Positions 32,122-42,428 are shown, numbered from the stretch's first letter. The stretch is 64,000 nt of DNA from Pseudomonas fontis (GCF_028656955.1 NZ_JAMDGY010000009.1:1-64000); one strand, 5' to 3'. Made by a program: numbers and translations. Notes: generated from the letters alone by a model not told the origin.

Positions 32122-32633
32122 CGCCGGTGCAGAAGCTGGCCGGTCTGGTGGCGCTGATCATGGTGCTGATGGCGGCCGCCGCCGGCGTGACCTGGCGGGT
32201 GCAGGATTGGCGGTATGACGGGAAGCTGGCAAAGCAGGCGGCGAACTTTCAAACAGACCTGGACGCGATCCGCAATGCCGCTACCGCCCAGGCCCGCGCC
32301 GAGCAGGACAAGCGCCTGGCCACCGAGCAGCAACTGGCCGCCGCCGACCAACAACACTCCAAGGAATTATCCGATGCCCAGCGCAACCAGGCTTTGCTGC
32401 GTGACCGTCTTGCTACTGCTGATGTGCGGCTGTCAGTCCTCCTTGCCGAGGATCCAGCCAGTGGCTGCGACGTGCCTGCCACCCCCGGCGCCGTCGGCGT
32501 GGTTCATGCAGCCCGTAGAGCCCAACTTGACCCAGCGCATGCGCAACGAATTATCGCCATCACCGACGACGGGGATAACGCCGTGATCGCGCTGCGGGCG
32601 TGCCAGTCGTATGTCAGGGCTGTGTCCCCCTGA
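32118..32633 (+). CDS. Rz-like inner-membrane spanin (i-spanin)
   Basis: A 171-residue protein with an N-terminal membrane anchor (residues 6-26, LAGLVALIMVLMAAAAGVTW) and a long Gln/Ala-rich coiled-coil periplasmic part. With the Rz1-type lipoprotein nested in another frame it should fuse inner and outer membranes at the end of lysis. It overlaps the endolysin by four bases. Confidence 0.85.
   Translation: MTPVQKLAGLVALIMVLMAAAAGVTWRVQDWRYDGKLAKQAANFQTDLDAIRNAATAQARAEQDKRLATEQQLAAADQQHSKELSDAQRNQALLRDRLATADVRLSVLLAEDPASGCDVPATPGAVGVVHAARRAQLDPAHAQRIIAITDDGDNAVIALRACQSYVRAVSP
32374..32586 (+). CDS. Rz1-like outer-membrane spanin lipoprotein, nested
   Basis: A 70-residue protein encoded entirely inside the Rz-like gene in the +1 frame, from ATG 32374 with AAGGAA nine bases upstream. 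It has a hydrophobic signal ending LLLLMCGC, whose last Cys is the likely lipidation site, and a Pro-rich mature part (CLPPPAPSAW), the hallmarks of Rz1. Confidence 0.82.
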   Translation: MPSATRLCCVTVLLLLMCGCQSSLPRIQPVAATCLPPPAPSAWFMQPVEPNLTQRMRNELSPSPTTGITP

Positions 32634-32970
32634 GCACGCTCAACTCCAGCAGTAGCCGCTGATTCTCCCTGAACAGATGGTCGCGCTGCTCGGTAATTAG
32701 GTCGATAGGGCGAAAGCTCCCTGTCTCAGCAGGCTCTTGGCTCTTCCCGGATATGCCTTCTAAAGCGTCCTTCAGAGATCGCTCGGCCCGAGCTTTGGCA
32801 ACAAGCAGCGCGTCATTCATTTGCACCAGGCCAGCGATATTTGCCCGGGACTTGGCCAGGCGGATATGTAGGCCGCTTATCTCGTCCTCGAGCATGGCCG
32901 CATGATGTTTGTACATTTCCAGGGGCGTAGGGCATCCAAGCCACTCGCAGGTGTCTTCATCGATGTTCAT
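32614..32970 (-). CDS. SOS-controlled coiled-coil protein of the prophage right end
   Basis: A 118-residue leftward gene from ATG 32970 (MNIDEDTCEWLG) with GGAAG eight bases upstream. Most of the protein is helical with heptad character (about 18-65 and 88-112). A perfect LexA-type box lies 19 bases before the start, so it should be induced by DNA damage independently of the phage repressor. It converges on the spanin gene with a 20-base overlap. I recognise no family. A longer frame to 33,087 is rejected because it would start upstream of the SOS box. Confidence 0.75.
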   Translation of the reverse strand: MNIDEDTCEWLGCPTPLEMYKHHAAMLEDEISGLHIRLAKSRANIAGLVQMNDALLVAKARAERSLKDALEGISGKSQEPAETGSFRPIDLITEQRDHLFRENQRLLLELSVLRGTQP

Positions 32971-32988
32971 GGGGTGTGCTTCCGAATG

Positions 32989-33004
32989 CTGTATGTGTAT
33001 ACAG
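32989..33004 (-). promoter_or_regulatory. LexA (SOS) box upstream of prophage gene
   Basis: CTGT-ATGTGTAT-ACAG has both conserved CTGT and ACAG ends with an AT-alternating core, the standard gammaproteobacterial LexA site. It is 19 bases upstream of the start codon at 32970, overlapping the expected promoter. A very similar site lies at 61,941-61,956. Confidence 0.85.
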
Positions 33005-33185
33005 TAATCGAGGCGTGTCAGATTTGGGAGTGGTGTTCGTCGGCAGGACGCCGTAGGGGGGGTGTGTGACAGGATTGTGCTACACAAGCGGGATGCTGTG
33101 ACACAGAGCGGGACGATGTGAACGGTTAAAACGAGTGCGGGCGTCGTAACCTATTGATTTTACTGGTCTATAATTGGCCGGTCAT

Positions 33186-33240
33186 GATTTAGGTTCCAGC
33201 GCCGAAAGGTGTAAGAGTTCGAGTCTCTTCGTCCGCACCA
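33186..33240 (+). repeat. attR: 3' part of tRNA-Leu (TAG)
   Basis: The segment begins GATTTAGGTTCCAG (anticodon loop with TAG), continues through the variable arm and the T-arm (GAGTTCGAGTCTC), and ends CGTCCGC-A-CCA. It equals the last 55 bases of a Pseudomonas tRNA-Leu(UAG), but the D-arm and 5' acceptor half are missing. This is the footprint of tRNA-3'-end integration; the complete tRNA should be at attL, left of the window. Confidence 0.88.
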
Positions 33241-33283
33241 TACAAGCTTTCACTGTCCTCCGCTGGAGCCTTTGAAAGCCTCG

Positions 33284-33310
33284 AAAAAAGCCGCCTTGTG
33301 CGGCTTTTTT
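33284..33310 (+). terminator. Rho-independent terminator of the original tRNA transcript
   Basis: AGCCGC / GCGGCT with a five-base loop, A-run before and T-run after, so it can work in both directions. It lies about 45 bases after the tRNA-Leu end and originally closed the tRNA operon; now it seals the prophage end. Confidence 0.85.
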
Positions 33311-33348
33311 CGTTTCTGCGGTTTGATCAATCAAGGGAGTGATTGTGC

Positions 33349-33846
33349 ATGAGTAGCGAAGCATTCAGCCGGCAGTACCGGTATCGCCCGAACTACCTCG
33401 TCCTTATTGTGGCGGCTGCACTGTGCTACGTAGCTTGCGGCTTCATCGTTTTCTACGATGACGTGCACGCTACGGGCACGGTGGCCAAGTTGGCCGGCCT
33501 TCTGGATCTCAATGGCGACACCCTGATGCGACTGATCGGGATCGTGGGCCTGATGGGTGCGGTCTGGGTTACCGTCTTGCTGATCTTCTATGCGCTCACC
33601 CCTGCCAAGTACATCACGGTCACCGATGACAAGGTCATCGTCCCGGTTCACGGGATCTCCTCGCGCAAGCTTGAGGTGCGTGCCATTGATCTGCTGGGTG
33701 CCCATATCAATGAGCAAAGTGGTCAGCGCACCCTGTATATCCTTCACAAGGCCGGCAAGATAAAGGTGCCGGGCCTCATGCTGGAAAGCAAAGATCACAT
33801 GATCAATCTCTATCAGGCCCTTTTATATGTAGGGCGGCTCGAATAG
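33349..33846 (+). CDS. Small inner-membrane protein, unknown
   Basis: A 165-residue protein from ATG 33349 with AGGGAG upstream. Two membrane helices (about residues 18-36 and 64-84) are followed by a cytoplasmic beta-rich domain (YITVTDDKVIVPVHGISSRK) resembling a PH-like fold. It lies between the tRNA terminator and the convergent permease gene. Function unknown. Confidence 0.75.
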   Translation: MSSEAFSRQYRYRPNYLVLIVAAALCYVACGFIVFYDDVHATGTVAKLAGLLDLNGDTLMRLIGIVGLMGAVWVTVLLIFYALTPAKYITVTDDKVIVPVHGISSRKLEVRAIDLLGAHINEQSGQRTLYILHKAGKIKVPGLMLESKDHMINLYQALLYVGRLE

Positions 33847-33859
33847 CGCTCGGTTGGGT

Positions 33860-35689
33860 CTATAGCGGGAATATCCACGGCACCATGATCACGCTGACAA
33901 TCATTACCAGCAGCGTGAACGGCACGCCCACCTTCACGAAGTCGGCAAAACGATACTGGCCTGGCCCCAGTACCAGCGTGTTCACTGGTGAAGATACTGG
34001 CGTCATGAAGGCGGCCGACGCCGCTAGCGCCACAATCATGGCGAACGGGTAGGGCGAGGCACCCAGTTGTTGCGCTGTGGTGATGGCGACCGGTGCCATC
34101 AATACCGCAGTCGCGGTGTTTGAAATGAACAGGCCAATGGTTGCGGTGATTGCGAACAGGCAGGCCAGGATGGCATAGGGGCCGGCGTCGCCGAGAATCT
34201 GTACCAGCCCGTGTACGGCCAGGGCAATCCCGCCGGTTTTTTGCAGTGCCAGGGCAAAGGGCAACATTCCCACGATCAGAATCAGGCTCTGCCAGTGAAT
34301 CGAGCGGTAGGCGCTGTCCATGTCGATGCAGCGTCCGACACCCATCAGCAAACAGCCAATCAGGGCGGCAATCACGTTGGGTACGACGCCGCTGATCATC
34401 AGGCCAACCATCACCGCCAGGCTGATCAGGGCATACGGTGCCTGGTTGAGTGCCGGCGCCACGTTGTCGACCTCGGCCGGCAGGCTCAATACCAGGAAGT
34501 CCCTGGGTTGAGCCTGCAGTTGGCGAATGGCCTTCCAGGTGCCGATCACCAGCAAGGTGTCGCCCATCTTCAGCTTTTCTTCTACCAATTGCTCTTCTAT
34601 GGCCGTGTTGTCGCGGCGCAAACCCACCACGTTGAGCCCCCAGCGGCTGCGGAAAGTCAGCTCCAGCAAGGTCTTGCCGATCAGTTGCGAGCCCGGCGGC
34701 AGCGCCACTTCGGCCATGCCCACCTCGCGCGACTGATCAATGAAGTAGGCTGCCTTGAAATGCAGTGGCTCCAGGTGCATGGCTTGGCACAAGCTGCGCA
34801 GATCGTCCTTGGGGGCGAACAGGTCCAGCAGCAGTACGTCGCCCTCATTAATAGTGGTGCTGGAGTCCGGGCTGATCACGCGGGTGGTGAATTTATGCTG
34901 GCGCTCGATGCCGACGACGTTGGCGCCGTGGTTCGTGCGTAGCTTCAGTTCACCTAGTGCGTGGCCGATCAGCGGCGAACCACGGCGAACGCGCAAGCGT
35001 CGCTCGCGCCCGGCAAGCTTGTAGTCGAGCACCAGGTCGAGCAGGGTGCGGCGGGTTTCCGTGGTGCCATCCTTGCGCGCCTCGCCACTGAGCCAGTTGC
35101 GCGTCGCCAGCATATAAAGGACGCCCAGGACCAGTATCACCAGGCCGAACGGGGTAAAGCTGAAGAAGCTGAAGCCTGCCTGGCCATGGCGCACCATTTC
35201 GCTGTGCACCACGACATTGGGTGGGGTGGCGACCAGGCTGAGCATGCCGCTGATCAGGCCGGCGAAGCTGAGCGGCATCATCAAGCGGCTGGGCGACACT
35301 TTCATGCGCGCGGCAATGCTCAGGACCACGGGGATGAAGATGGCGACCACGCCGGTAGAGCTCATCACCGAGCCCAGGCCTGCCACCGAAACCATCAGCA
35401 GTACCAGCAGGCGGACTTCACTGTTGCCGGCACGTGCCGACATCCATTCGCCAATGCGGTAGGCGATCCCGGTGCGCACCAGGCCTTCGCCGATCACGAA
35501 CAGTGCCGCAATCAGCACGACGTTCGGGTCGCTGAAGCCGGCCAGTGACTCCTGTACGGTCAGGATGCCGGACAAGGGCAGGGCGACAATCACCAGCAAA
35601 GCGACGACATCCATGCGCGGGCGGTTGGCGACGAACAGGGCAACGGCGGTAAAAAGCAGGGCCAACACCCCAAGCAATTCGTGGTTCAT
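33860..35689 (-). CDS. SLC13-type permease with RCK (TrkA-C) domains
   Basis: A 609-residue inner-membrane protein. Hydrophobic blocks at both ends (about 1-200 and 400-609) carry CitMHS/DASS-type motifs ([20 protein letters not shown], and [20 protein letters not shown] near the end). Two regulatory TrkA-C domains lie between them (about 215-380, [20 protein letters not shown] and [19 protein letters not shown]). This architecture marks sodium-coupled dicarboxylate, sulfate or similar anion carriers; the substrate cannot be told. Confidence 0.88.
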   Translation of the reverse strand: MNHELLGVLALLFTAVALFVANRPRMDVVALLVIVALPLSGILTVQESLAGFSDPNVVLIAALFVIGEGLVRTGIAYRIGEWMSARAGNSEVRLLVLLMVSVAGLGSVMSSTGVVAIFIPVVLSIAARMKVSPSRLMMPLSFAGLISGMLSLVATPPNVVVHSEMVRHGQAGFSFFSFTPFGLVILVLGVLYMLATRNWLSGEARKDGTTETRRTLLDLVLDYKLAGRERRLRVRRGSPLIGHALGELKLRTNHGANVVGIERQHKFTTRVISPDSSTTINEGDVLLLDLFAPKDDLRSLCQAMHLEPLHFKAAYFIDQSREVGMAEVALPPGSQLIGKTLLELTFRSRWGLNVVGLRRDNTAIEEQLVEEKLKMGDTLLVIGTWKAIRQLQAQPRDFLVLSLPAEVDNVAPALNQAPYALISLAVMVGLMISGVVPNVIAALIGCLLMGVGRCIDMDSAYRSIHWQSLILIVGMLPFALALQKTGGIALAVHGLVQILGDAGPYAILACLFAITATIGLFISNTATAVLMAPVAITTAQQLGASPYPFAMIVALAASAAFMTPVSSPVNTLVLGPGQYRFADFVKVGVPFTLLVMIVSVIMVPWIFPL

Positions 35690-35849
35690 GCGCGGCTTCC
35701 GTGACGTGAAGCCTTGAGTCTGTCAGATAATTCGCGACAGTTTATTGATCGGCGTGCGCCACAGCTCGTCGCCGGGTGGTGACAAGTCATTAAAAGCTGA
35801 TAGATTTCAGGCGGTTGACAAGGCGCTTGGCGCCCTTAGGTAGGAACTC

Positions 35850-36155
35850 ATGATTGCAAAAGAATCCCGTCAGGCTGTTGCACTGGAGCGTTTTGCTCAG
35901 GCGCACCCGCAATTGCTTGAAGAAATCGCCGGTCTGAGTGCTCACGAGCAACAGCAACAGATTCAGTGGGCGTTTGAGGACCAGGCCGATGAGCAGGGCC
36001 TGCAGCCGTGGGAGCTGACCCTTCAGCTGATCGCTGAATCGCCTGAAGAGCTGCATGCCATGCGCATGGAGGTTCACCGCGAGGTGGCCGAAGCGCTGGG
36101 TTTGAGCTGGCAGGAATACTGCGAGTTCAACGAGATTGAAGATGCCGCGCCCTGA
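35850..36155 (+). CDS. DUF6388-like small protein
   Basis: A 101-residue acidic protein, Gln/Glu-rich and helical, that I take to be of the DUF6388 type found in Pseudomonas. It stands alone, divergent from the permease and about 265 bases upstream of tig. GTAGGAA precedes its ATG. Function unknown. Confidence 0.7.
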   Translation: MIAKESRQAVALERFAQAHPQLLEEIAGLSAHEQQQQIQWAFEDQADEQGLQPWELTLQLIAESPEELHAMRMEVHREVAEALGLSWQEYCEFNEIEDAAP

Positions 36156-36330
36156 GCTGCGGTAGTGTTTTGAAAAAGTTTCTGTCGGATGGCCGGGAAG
36201 GGGCTTGCACGGCTCGCCAGTTGAGGTCGCAAAGCCTTGCTTGGCGGGTCTTGGAGCCTGATTGAGCGGTTGTCTGGCAGTGGTCCGACATTCAAATGTG
36301 CCGGTGCCTGATCCCATTGACTTCTACTGG

Positions 36331-36359
36331 GTGACTTCTGGTGTTTGAGCCACTAGAAT
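36331..36359 (+). promoter_or_regulatory. Candidate tig promoter
   Basis: GTGACT and TAGAAT are 17 bases apart, about 60 bases before the tig start codon. The rest of the interval 36,156-36,330 shows no gene. Confidence 0.45.
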
Positions 36360-36420
36360 GCTTGCCCTTGATTCTGGAGTCGGGTATCGCCGGCTAACGT
36401 CTGTGCAACGAGGAATATCC

Positions 36421-37731
36421 ATGCAAGTTTCTGTTGAAAATACTTCCGCTCTCGAGCGCCGCATGACCATCGCCATTCCGGCCGAGCGCATCGAAACGGC
36501 AGTCAACAAGCGTCTGCAACAGACTGCCCAAAAAGCCAAGATCCCAGGCTTCCGCCCTGGCAAAGTGCCAATGAGCGTGATTCGTCAGCGTTACGAAGGC
36601 GATGCGCGTCAGGAAGCCTTCGGTGACCTGGTCCAGTCTTCGTTCTACGAAGCTGTGGTTGAGCAGAAGCTGAACCCGGCAGGCGCGCCTACCATCGAGC
36701 CTAAGTCGTTCGAAAAGGGCAAAGACCTGGAATACGTCGCTATCTTCGAAGTATTCCCGGAGTTCACCGTTGCCGGCTTCGAGTCGATCGCCGTTGAGCG
36801 CCTGAGCGCCGACGTTGCTGACGCCGACCTGGACAACATGCTGGAAGTGCTGCGCAAGCAGAACGTTCGTTTCGAAGCCACTGACCGTGCTGCCCAGAAC
36901 GAAGACCAACTGAACATCGATTTCGTTGGCAAGATCGACGGCGAAGCCTTCGCTGGTGGTTCGGCCCAGGGCACCCAGCTGGTGCTGGGTTCCGGCCGCA
37001 TGATCCCAGGCTTCGAAGAAGGCCTGGTTGGCGCCAAAGCCGGTGAAGAACGCGTTCTGAACCTGACCTTCCCTGAGGACTATCAGAACCTGGACCTGGC
37101 TGGCAAAACCGCCGAGTTCACCGTTACCGTCAACAGCATCGCCGAGCCTAAGCTGCCAGAACTGACCGAAGAATTCTTCGCCCAGTTCGGCATCAAGGAA
37201 GCGACCCTGGAAGGTTTCCGCACCGAAGTTCGCAAGAACATGGAGCGTGAACTGCGCCAGGCGATCAAAACCAAGGTCAAGAACCAGGTAATGGACGGCC
37301 TGCTGGCTGCCAACCCGATCGAAGTGCCAAAAGCCCTGCTGGAAAACGAAGTGAACCGCCTGCGCGTTCAAGCCGTTCAGCAGTTCGGTGGCAACATCAA
37401 GCCAGAGCAGCTGCCAGCTGAGCTGTTTGAAGAGCAAGCCAAGCGCCGCGTTGTGCTGGGCCTGATCGTTGCCGAAGTGGTCAAGCAGTTCGACCTGAAG
37501 CCTGATGAAGCCCGCGTTCGCGAGATGATCCAGGAAATGGCCTCGGCTTACCAAGAGCCTGAGCAAGTCGTTGCCTGGTACTACAAGAACGACCAGCAAC
37601 TGAACGAAGTGCGTTCGGTTGTGCTGGAAGAACAAGTTGTGGATACTGTTCTGCAGAAAGCTACTGTGACCGACAAATCGGTCTCGTACGAAGAAGCTGT
37701 CAAGCCAGTGCAGGCACCTGCCGCTGACTGA
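36421..37731 (+). CDS. tig: Trigger factor, ribosome-associated chaperone
   Basis: The 436-residue product has the full three-part layout: N-terminal ribosome-binding domain (1-115) with [18 protein letters not shown], the central FKBP-type prolyl isomerase domain (about 150-245, [18 protein letters not shown]...[18 protein letters not shown]), and the helical C-terminal substrate cradle. It binds nascent chains at the ribosome exit. ATG 36421 with a GAGGA site matches the family start MQVSVENT. It leads the tig-clpP-clpX-lon group. Confidence 0.98.
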   Translation: MQVSVENTSALERRMTIAIPAERIETAVNKRLQQTAQKAKIPGFRPGKVPMSVIRQRYEGDARQEAFGDLVQSSFYEAVVEQKLNPAGAPTIEPKSFEKGKDLEYVAIFEVFPEFTVAGFESIAVERLSADVADADLDNMLEVLRKQNVRFEATDRAAQNEDQLNIDFVGKIDGEAFAGGSAQGTQLVLGSGRMIPGFEEGLVGAKAGEERVLNLTFPEDYQNLDLAGKTAEFTVTVNSIAEPKLPELTEEFFAQFGIKEATLEGFRTEVRKNMERELRQAIKTKVKNQVMDGLLAANPIEVPKALLENEVNRLRVQAVQQFGGNIKPEQLPAELFEEQAKRRVVLGLIVAEVVKQFDLKPDEARVREMIQEMASAYQEPEQVVAWYYKNDQQLNEVRSVVLEEQVVDTVLQKATVTDKSVSYEEAVKPVQAPAAD

Positions 37732-37755
37732 TTTCCTTCTCTCGTAGGAAAACAC

Positions 37756-37783
37756 CACAAGCCAGCTTTCGAGCTGGCTTGTG
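37756..37783 (+). terminator. Strong hairpin between tig and clpP
   Basis: A twelve-pair stem CACAAGCCAGCT / AGCTGGCTTGTG with a TTCG tetraloop. There is no T-run, so it may act as a processing site or partial terminator that uncouples tig from clpP levels. Confidence 0.6.
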
Positions 37784-37822
37784 CGTATTCAAGACATGAC
37801 TATTTGGGAGTGAGTGCAGGAC

Positions 37823-38464
37823 ATGTCCCGCAATTCTTATTATCAGCAGAGCTCTGACATCCAAGCCGCTGGCGGCCTGGTCCCGATGGTTATCGAGCAA
37901 TCCGCTCGTGGCGAACGTGCCTACGACATCTACTCGCGTCTGTTGAAGGAGCGAGTGATCTTCCTGATTGGCCCCGTAGAAGATTACATGGCCAACCTGG
38001 TTGCGGCGCAGTTGCTGTTCCTTGAAGCGGAAAACCCGGACAAGGATATCCATCTTTACATCAACTCCCCTGGCGGCTCGGTCACTGCTGGCATGTCGAT
38101 CTACGACACCATGCAGTTCATCAAGCCGGACGTGTCCACCATCTGCATCGGCCAAGCCTGCAGCATGGGTGCGTTCCTGCTCGCTGCCGGGGCTAAAGGC
38201 AAGCGTCACTGCCTGCCGAACTCGCGGGTGATGATTCACCAGCCACTGGGCGGCTTCCAGGGTCAGGCCTCGGATATCGAGATCCACGCCAAGGAAATCC
38301 TCCAGATCAAATCGCGCCTGAACGAGCTGCTGGCCTACCACACTGGCCAGGACCTCGAGACCATCGAGCGTGATACCAACCGCGACAACTTCATGAGCGC
38401 CCAGCGCGCGGCCGAGTACGGCCTGATCGACTCGGTGTACGACAAGCGTCAATTGACTGCTTGA
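37823..38464 (+). CDS. clpP: ATP-dependent Clp protease proteolytic subunit
   Basis: A 213-residue serine protease with the catalytic triad Ser114 (QACSMGAF), His139 (VMIHQPLGG) and Asp188 (RDTNRDNF), and the [10 protein letters not shown] oxyanion loop. It forms a 14-mer that degrades proteins fed by ClpX or ClpA. ATG 37823 is chosen over GTG 37814; the family start is MSRN. clpX follows 105 bases downstream. Confidence 0.98.
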   Translation: MSRNSYYQQSSDIQAAGGLVPMVIEQSARGERAYDIYSRLLKERVIFLIGPVEDYMANLVAAQLLFLEAENPDKDIHLYINSPGGSVTAGMSIYDTMQFIKPDVSTICIGQACSMGAFLLAAGAKGKRHCLPNSRVMIHQPLGGFQGQASDIEIHAKEILQIKSRLNELLAYHTGQDLETIERDTNRDNFMSAQRAAEYGLIDSVYDKRQLTA

Positions 38465-38569
38465 GTGACGCAAAAGCAGGCGGCGGGGCGTTCCCGCCAC
38501 CTGCGGACTTGAAAAAGCCCGCAATTGCCTTCATCTTGTGTTGCAAGCCTACCGGATTGGATCGATCGA

Positions 38570-39853
38570 ATGACTGACACCCGTAACGGCGAGGACAACG
38601 GCAAATTGCTCTATTGCTCCTTCTGCGGCAAAAGCCAGCATGAAGTGCGCAAGTTGATTGCCGGCCCCTCGGTCTTTATTTGCGACGAGTGCGTCGACCT
38701 GTGCAATGACATCATCCGTGAGGAGGTGCAGGAAGCCCAGGCCGAGAGCAGCGCGCATAAATTGCCTTCGCCGAAAGAAATCAGCGGCATCCTTGACCAA
38801 TATGTCATCGGTCAGGAGCGTGCGAAAAAGGTTCTGGCCGTAGCGGTGTACAACCACTACAAACGCTTGAACCAGCGTGACAAGAAGAGCGACGACGTCG
38901 AACTCGGCAAGAGTAACATCCTGCTGATCGGCCCGACGGGCTCGGGTAAGACCCTGCTCGCCGAAACCCTGGCGCGTCTGCTGAACGTACCGTTTACCAT
39001 TGCCGATGCCACCACGCTTACCGAAGCGGGTTATGTCGGTGAAGATGTCGAGAACATCATTCAGAAGCTGCTGCAAAAGTGCGACTACGACGTGGAAAAG
39101 GCCCAGATGGGCATTGTCTACATCGACGAAATCGACAAGATCTCGCGCAAGTCGGACAACCCGTCGATTACCCGTGACGTTTCGGGTGAAGGCGTGCAGC
39201 AGGCACTGCTCAAGCTGATCGAAGGCACGGTTGCCTCGGTACCGCCGCAAGGTGGCCGCAAGCATCCACAGCAGGAGTTCCTGCAGGTCGATACGCGCAA
39301 CATCCTGTTTATCTGCGGCGGCGCATTCTCGGGCCTTGAAAAGGTCATCCAGAACCGCTCCACCCGCGGCGGCATCGGCTTCAGCGCCGAAGTACGCAGC
39401 AAGCAGGAAGGCAAGAAGGTTGGCGAGTCGCTGCGTGAGGTCGAGCCGGACGATCTGGTCAAGTTTGGCCTGATCCCCGAGTTCGTTGGCCGCCTGCCGG
39501 TCCTGGCGACCCTGGACGAGCTGGATGAGCCTGCATTGATGCAGATCCTCACCGAGCCGAAGAACGCCCTGACCAAGCAGTATGCCAAGCTGTTCGAGAT
39601 GGAAGGCGTAGACCTCGAGTTCCGTACCGATGCGCTGAAATCCGTGGCTCGCAAGGCCCTGGACCGCAAAACCGGTGCACGAGGCCTGCGTTCGATCCTC
39701 GAAGGCATCCTGCTCGACACCATGTACGAGATTCCTTCGCAGAAGGATGTCAGCAAGGTGGTGATCGACGAGAGCGTCATCGAAGGCACTTCGAAGCCGC
39801 TGTTGATCTACGAGAACAGTGAGCCGCAAGCCAAGGCTGCACCCGACGCCTAA
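38570..39853 (+). CDS. clpX: ClpX ATPase subunit
   Basis: The 427-residue AAA+ unfoldase has the N-terminal zinc-binding domain (CSFCGKS...CDECVDLC), Walker A GPTGSGKT, Walker [11 protein letters not shown], pore loop GYVGEDVE and the IGF-type loop (GIGFSAEV) that docks on ClpP. ATG 38570 gives the usual MTDTRNGED start. It recognises ssrA-tagged and other substrates for ClpP. Confidence 0.98.
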   Translation: MTDTRNGEDNGKLLYCSFCGKSQHEVRKLIAGPSVFICDECVDLCNDIIREEVQEAQAESSAHKLPSPKEISGILDQYVIGQERAKKVLAVAVYNHYKRLNQRDKKSDDVELGKSNILLIGPTGSGKTLLAETLARLLNVPFTIADATTLTEAGYVGEDVENIIQKLLQKCDYDVEKAQMGIVYIDEIDKISRKSDNPSITRDVSGEGVQQALLKLIEGTVASVPPQGGRKHPQQEFLQVDTRNILFICGGAFSGLEKVIQNRSTRGGIGFSAEVRSKQEGKKVGESLREVEPDDLVKFGLIPEFVGRLPVLATLDELDEPALMQILTEPKNALTKQYAKLFEMEGVDLEFRTDALKSVARKALDRKTGARGLRSILEGILLDTMYEIPSQKDVSKVVIDESVIEGTSKPLLIYENSEPQAKAAPDA

Positions 39854-39876
39854 GTCGGGATGACGGCAGTAAATGC

Positions 39877-39903
39877 AAGGGGCCTACGGGCCCCTTTGCT
39901 TTT
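39877..39903 (+). terminator. Rho-independent terminator after clpX
   Basis: AAGGGGCC / GGCCCCTT with a four-base loop is followed by TGCTTTT. It separates clpX from lon, which has its own promoter. Confidence 0.8.
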
Positions 39904-39915
39904 CCTGACGTAGAG

Positions 39916-39945
39916 CTTGTTTTTTTATGGGGCTGCCCCCACATT
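39916..39945 (+). promoter_or_regulatory. Candidate sigma-32 heat-shock promoter of lon
   Basis: CTTG-TTT at 39,916 and CCCCCACATTA at 39,935-39,945 resemble the RpoH consensus (CTTGAA, 13-17 bases, CCCCAT-T). lon is a classical heat-shock gene. The match is good but not perfect. Confidence 0.45.
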
Positions 39946-40004
39946 AACTCCACGCTCAAATTTCCATCGGTTTACGGCCACAAGGCCGCTGTAGAGGCGA
40001 AATC

Positions 40005-42404
40005 ATGAAGACAACCCTCGACTTGCCTCTTTTGCCATTGCGCGACGTAGTCGTTTACCCGCACATGGTTATCCCGCTGTTCGTGGGACGTGAGAAGTCT
40101 ATCGAAGCCCTCGAAGCTGCGATGACGGGCGAGAAGCAGATCCTCCTGCTGGCCCAAAAGAATCCTGCTGACGATGATCCAGGCGAAGACGCCCTGTATC
40201 GCGTCGGCACCATTGCCACCGTACTGCAACTGCTGAAACTGCCCGATGGCACCGTCAAGGTGCTGGTCGAAGGCGAACAGCGTGGTTCGGTCGAGCGTTT
40301 CAATGAAGTCGACGGGCATATCCGTGCCGACGTCGCACTGATCGAAGAATCCGATACGGCTGACCGCGAATCCGAAGTGTTCGTGCGCAGCCTGCTGTCG
40401 CAATTCGAGCAATATGTTCAGTTGGGCAAGAAAGTCCCGGCTGAAGTGCTCTCTTCGCTCAACAGCATCGATGAGCCGGGCCGCCTGGTCGACACCATGG
40501 CCGCGCACATGGCCCTGAAGATCGAGCAGAAGCAGGAAATCCTCGAAATCATCGACCTGGGTGCTCGTGTCGAGCACGTCCTGGCGTTGCTGGATGCCGA
40601 AATCGACCTGCTGCAGGTCGAGAAGCGCATTCGTGGCCGGGTCAAGAAGCAAATGGAGCGCAGCCAGCGCGAGTACTACCTGAATGAGCAGATGAAGGCC
40701 ATTCAGAAAGAACTCGGCGACAGCGACGAAGGCCACAACGAAGTCGAAGAGCTGAAAAAGCGCCTCGATGCCGCTGGCCTGCCGAAAGATGCCTATGCCA
40801 AGGCCCAGGCAGAGCTGAACAAGCTCAAGCAGATGTCGCCGATGTCTGCCGAGGCCACGGTCGTTCGTTCCTACCTCGACTGGCTGGTGCAGGTGCCGTG
40901 GAAGGCCCAGAGCAAGGTGCGCCTGGATCTGGCCAAGGCCGAGGAAATCCTCGATGCCGACCACTACGGCCTGGAAGAGGTCAAGGAGCGCATCCTTGAA
41001 TATCTCGCCGTGCAAAAGCGCGTGAAAAAGATTCGCGGCCCAGTGTTGTGCCTGGTCGGCCCGCCTGGCGTGGGTAAAACCTCGCTGGCCGAGTCCATCG
41101 CCAGCGCGACCAACCGCAAGTTCGTGCGCATGGCCCTGGGTGGCGTGCGTGACGAAGCCGAGATCCGTGGTCACCGTCGGACCTACATCGGTTCGATGCC
41201 TGGTCGCCTGATCCAGAAGATGACCAAGGTTGGCGTACGCAACCCGCTGTTCCTGCTCGACGAAATCGACAAGATGGGCAGCGACATGCGTGGCGACCCG
41301 GCGTCGGCGCTGCTGGAAGTGCTCGACCCCGAGCAGAACCACAACTTCAACGATCACTACCTGGAGGTCGATTACGACCTGTCGGACGTGATGTTCCTGT
41401 GTACCTCCAACTCGATGAACATTCCGCCAGCGCTGCTGGACCGGATGGAAGTCATCCGGCTGCCGGGCTACACCGAGGACGAGAAGATCAACATCGCGGT
41501 CAAGTACCTCTCGCCCAAGCAGATCAAGGCCAACGGCCTGAAAAAAGGCGAGCTGGAGATCGAGACTTCGGCAATTCGCGACATCATTCGCTACTACACC
41601 CGCGAAGCCGGTGTGCGGGGCCTGGAGCGTCAGATCGCCAAGGTCTGCCGCAAGGTGGTCAAGGAACACGCCGGGCTCAAGCAGCACCCGCTCGTCAAGG
41701 TGGGCGGCGATCAGCTCGAGCACTTCCTGGGCGTACGCAAGTTCCGTTACGGCCTGGCTGAGCAGCAGGACCAGGTGGGCCAGGTGACGGGCTTGGCATG
41801 GACCCAGGTGGGCGGCGAACTGCTGACCATCGAAGCGGCGGTCATTCCGGGCAAGGGTCAGCTGATCAAGACCGGTTCGCTGGGCGATGTCATGGTCGAG
41901 TCGATCACTGCCGCGCAAACCGTGGTTCGCAGCCGTGCTCGCAGCCTGGGCATTCCTGCCGACTTCCACGAGAAGCGCGACACGCACATCCACATGCCGG
42001 AAGGGGCAACGCCGAAGGACGGTCCAAGTGCCGGTGTCGGCATGTGCACCGCCCTGGTTTCAGCCTTGACCGGGATCCCGGTACGCGCCGATGTGGCGAT
42101 GACTGGTGAAATCACCCTGCGTGGACAGGTGCTGGCAATTGGTGGTTTGAAAGAGAAACTGCTGGCTGCGCATCGCGGCGGAATCAAGACCGTGATCATT
42201 CCGGAAGAGAATGTGCGTGATCTGAAGGAAATTCCGGACAATATTAAGCAGGATCTGCAGATTAAACCTGTTAAATGGATTGACGAAGTCCTCCAAATTG
42301 CGCTGCAATACGCCCCGGAGCCCTTGCCAGATGTGGCTCCAGAGATTGTCGCCAAGGATGAAAAGCGCGACGGTGATTCGAAGGAAAGAATCAGCACGCA
42401 TTAG
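40005..42404 (+). CDS. lon: ATP-dependent protease Lon (La)
   Basis: The 799-residue product has the N-terminal LON substrate domain (to about 200, [20 protein letters not shown]), a coiled-coil middle, the AAA+ domain with GPPGVGKTS and [10 protein letters not shown], and the C-terminal protease domain with the catalytic Ser in [11 protein letters not shown] and Lys in [11 protein letters not shown]. It degrades misfolded and regulatory proteins. Full length for the family. Confidence 0.98.
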   Translation: MKTTLDLPLLPLRDVVVYPHMVIPLFVGREKSIEALEAAMTGEKQILLLAQKNPADDDPGEDALYRVGTIATVLQLLKLPDGTVKVLVEGEQRGSVERFNEVDGHIRADVALIEESDTADRESEVFVRSLLSQFEQYVQLGKKVPAEVLSSLNSIDEPGRLVDTMAAHMALKIEQKQEILEIIDLGARVEHVLALLDAEIDLLQVEKRIRGRVKKQMERSQREYYLNEQMKAIQKELGDSDEGHNEVEELKKRLDAAGLPKDAYAKAQAELNKLKQMSPMSAEATVVRSYLDWLVQVPWKAQSKVRLDLAKAEEILDADHYGLEEVKERILEYLAVQKRVKKIRGPVLCLVGPPGVGKTSLAESIASATNRKFVRMALGGVRDEAEIRGHRRTYIGSMPGRLIQKMTKVGVRNPLFLLDEIDKMGSDMRGDPASALLEVLDPEQNHNFNDHYLEVDYDLSDVMFLCTSNSMNIPPALLDRMEVIRLPGYTEDEKINIAVKYLSPKQIKANGLKKGELEIETSAIRDIIRYYTREAGVRGLERQIAKVCRKVVKEHAGLKQHPLVKVGGDQLEHFLGVRKFRYGLAEQQDQVGQVTGLAWTQVGGELLTIEAAVIPGKGQLIKTGSLGDVMVESITAAQTVVRSRARSLGIPADFHEKRDTHIHMPEGATPKDGPSAGVGMCTALVSALTGIPVRADVAMTGEITLRGQVLAIGGLKEKLLAAHRGGIKTVIIPEENVRDLKEIPDNIKQDLQIKPVKWIDEVLQIALQYAPEPLPDVAPEIVAKDEKRDGDSKERISTH

Positions 42405-42428
42405 TACGTATTTGGCTGGGTGGCTTTC

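Larger units (their letters stand above)
1..33240. mobile_element. Temperate myovirus-type prophage (right-hand part, left end outside window)
   Basis: A continuous block of phage genes runs from the window start to a tRNA-Leu 3' fragment at 33,186-33,240, in the order immunity region, early genes, Nin-type genes, tRNAs, holin, head, contractile tail, terminase, tail spike and lysis. Sheath-like (DUF3383), gp25-like and baseplate J proteins point to a contractile tail. No integrase is present, so the left attachment site and integrase lie before position 1. No essential structural gene in the visible part is obviously broken, so it may be inducible; this is inference. Confidence 0.95.

Noticed and set aside
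1..33185. CRISPR array or retron in the prophage
   Set aside because: No regularly spaced direct repeats and no reverse transcriptase frame are present.
33186..33240. A functional tRNA-Leu at this position
   Set aside because: The 5' acceptor strand and D-arm are absent, so this copy cannot fold; it is an attachment-site remnant.
34150..35717. Long plus-strand frames opposite the SLC13 permease
   Set aside because: They are His/Gln/Arg-rich, as expected from reading a GC-rich membrane gene backwards; the minus strand gives recognised domains.
36394..37758. 454-codon minus-strand frame opposite tig
   Set aside because: The plus strand encodes a full trigger factor; the long antisense frame is an effect of codon bias.
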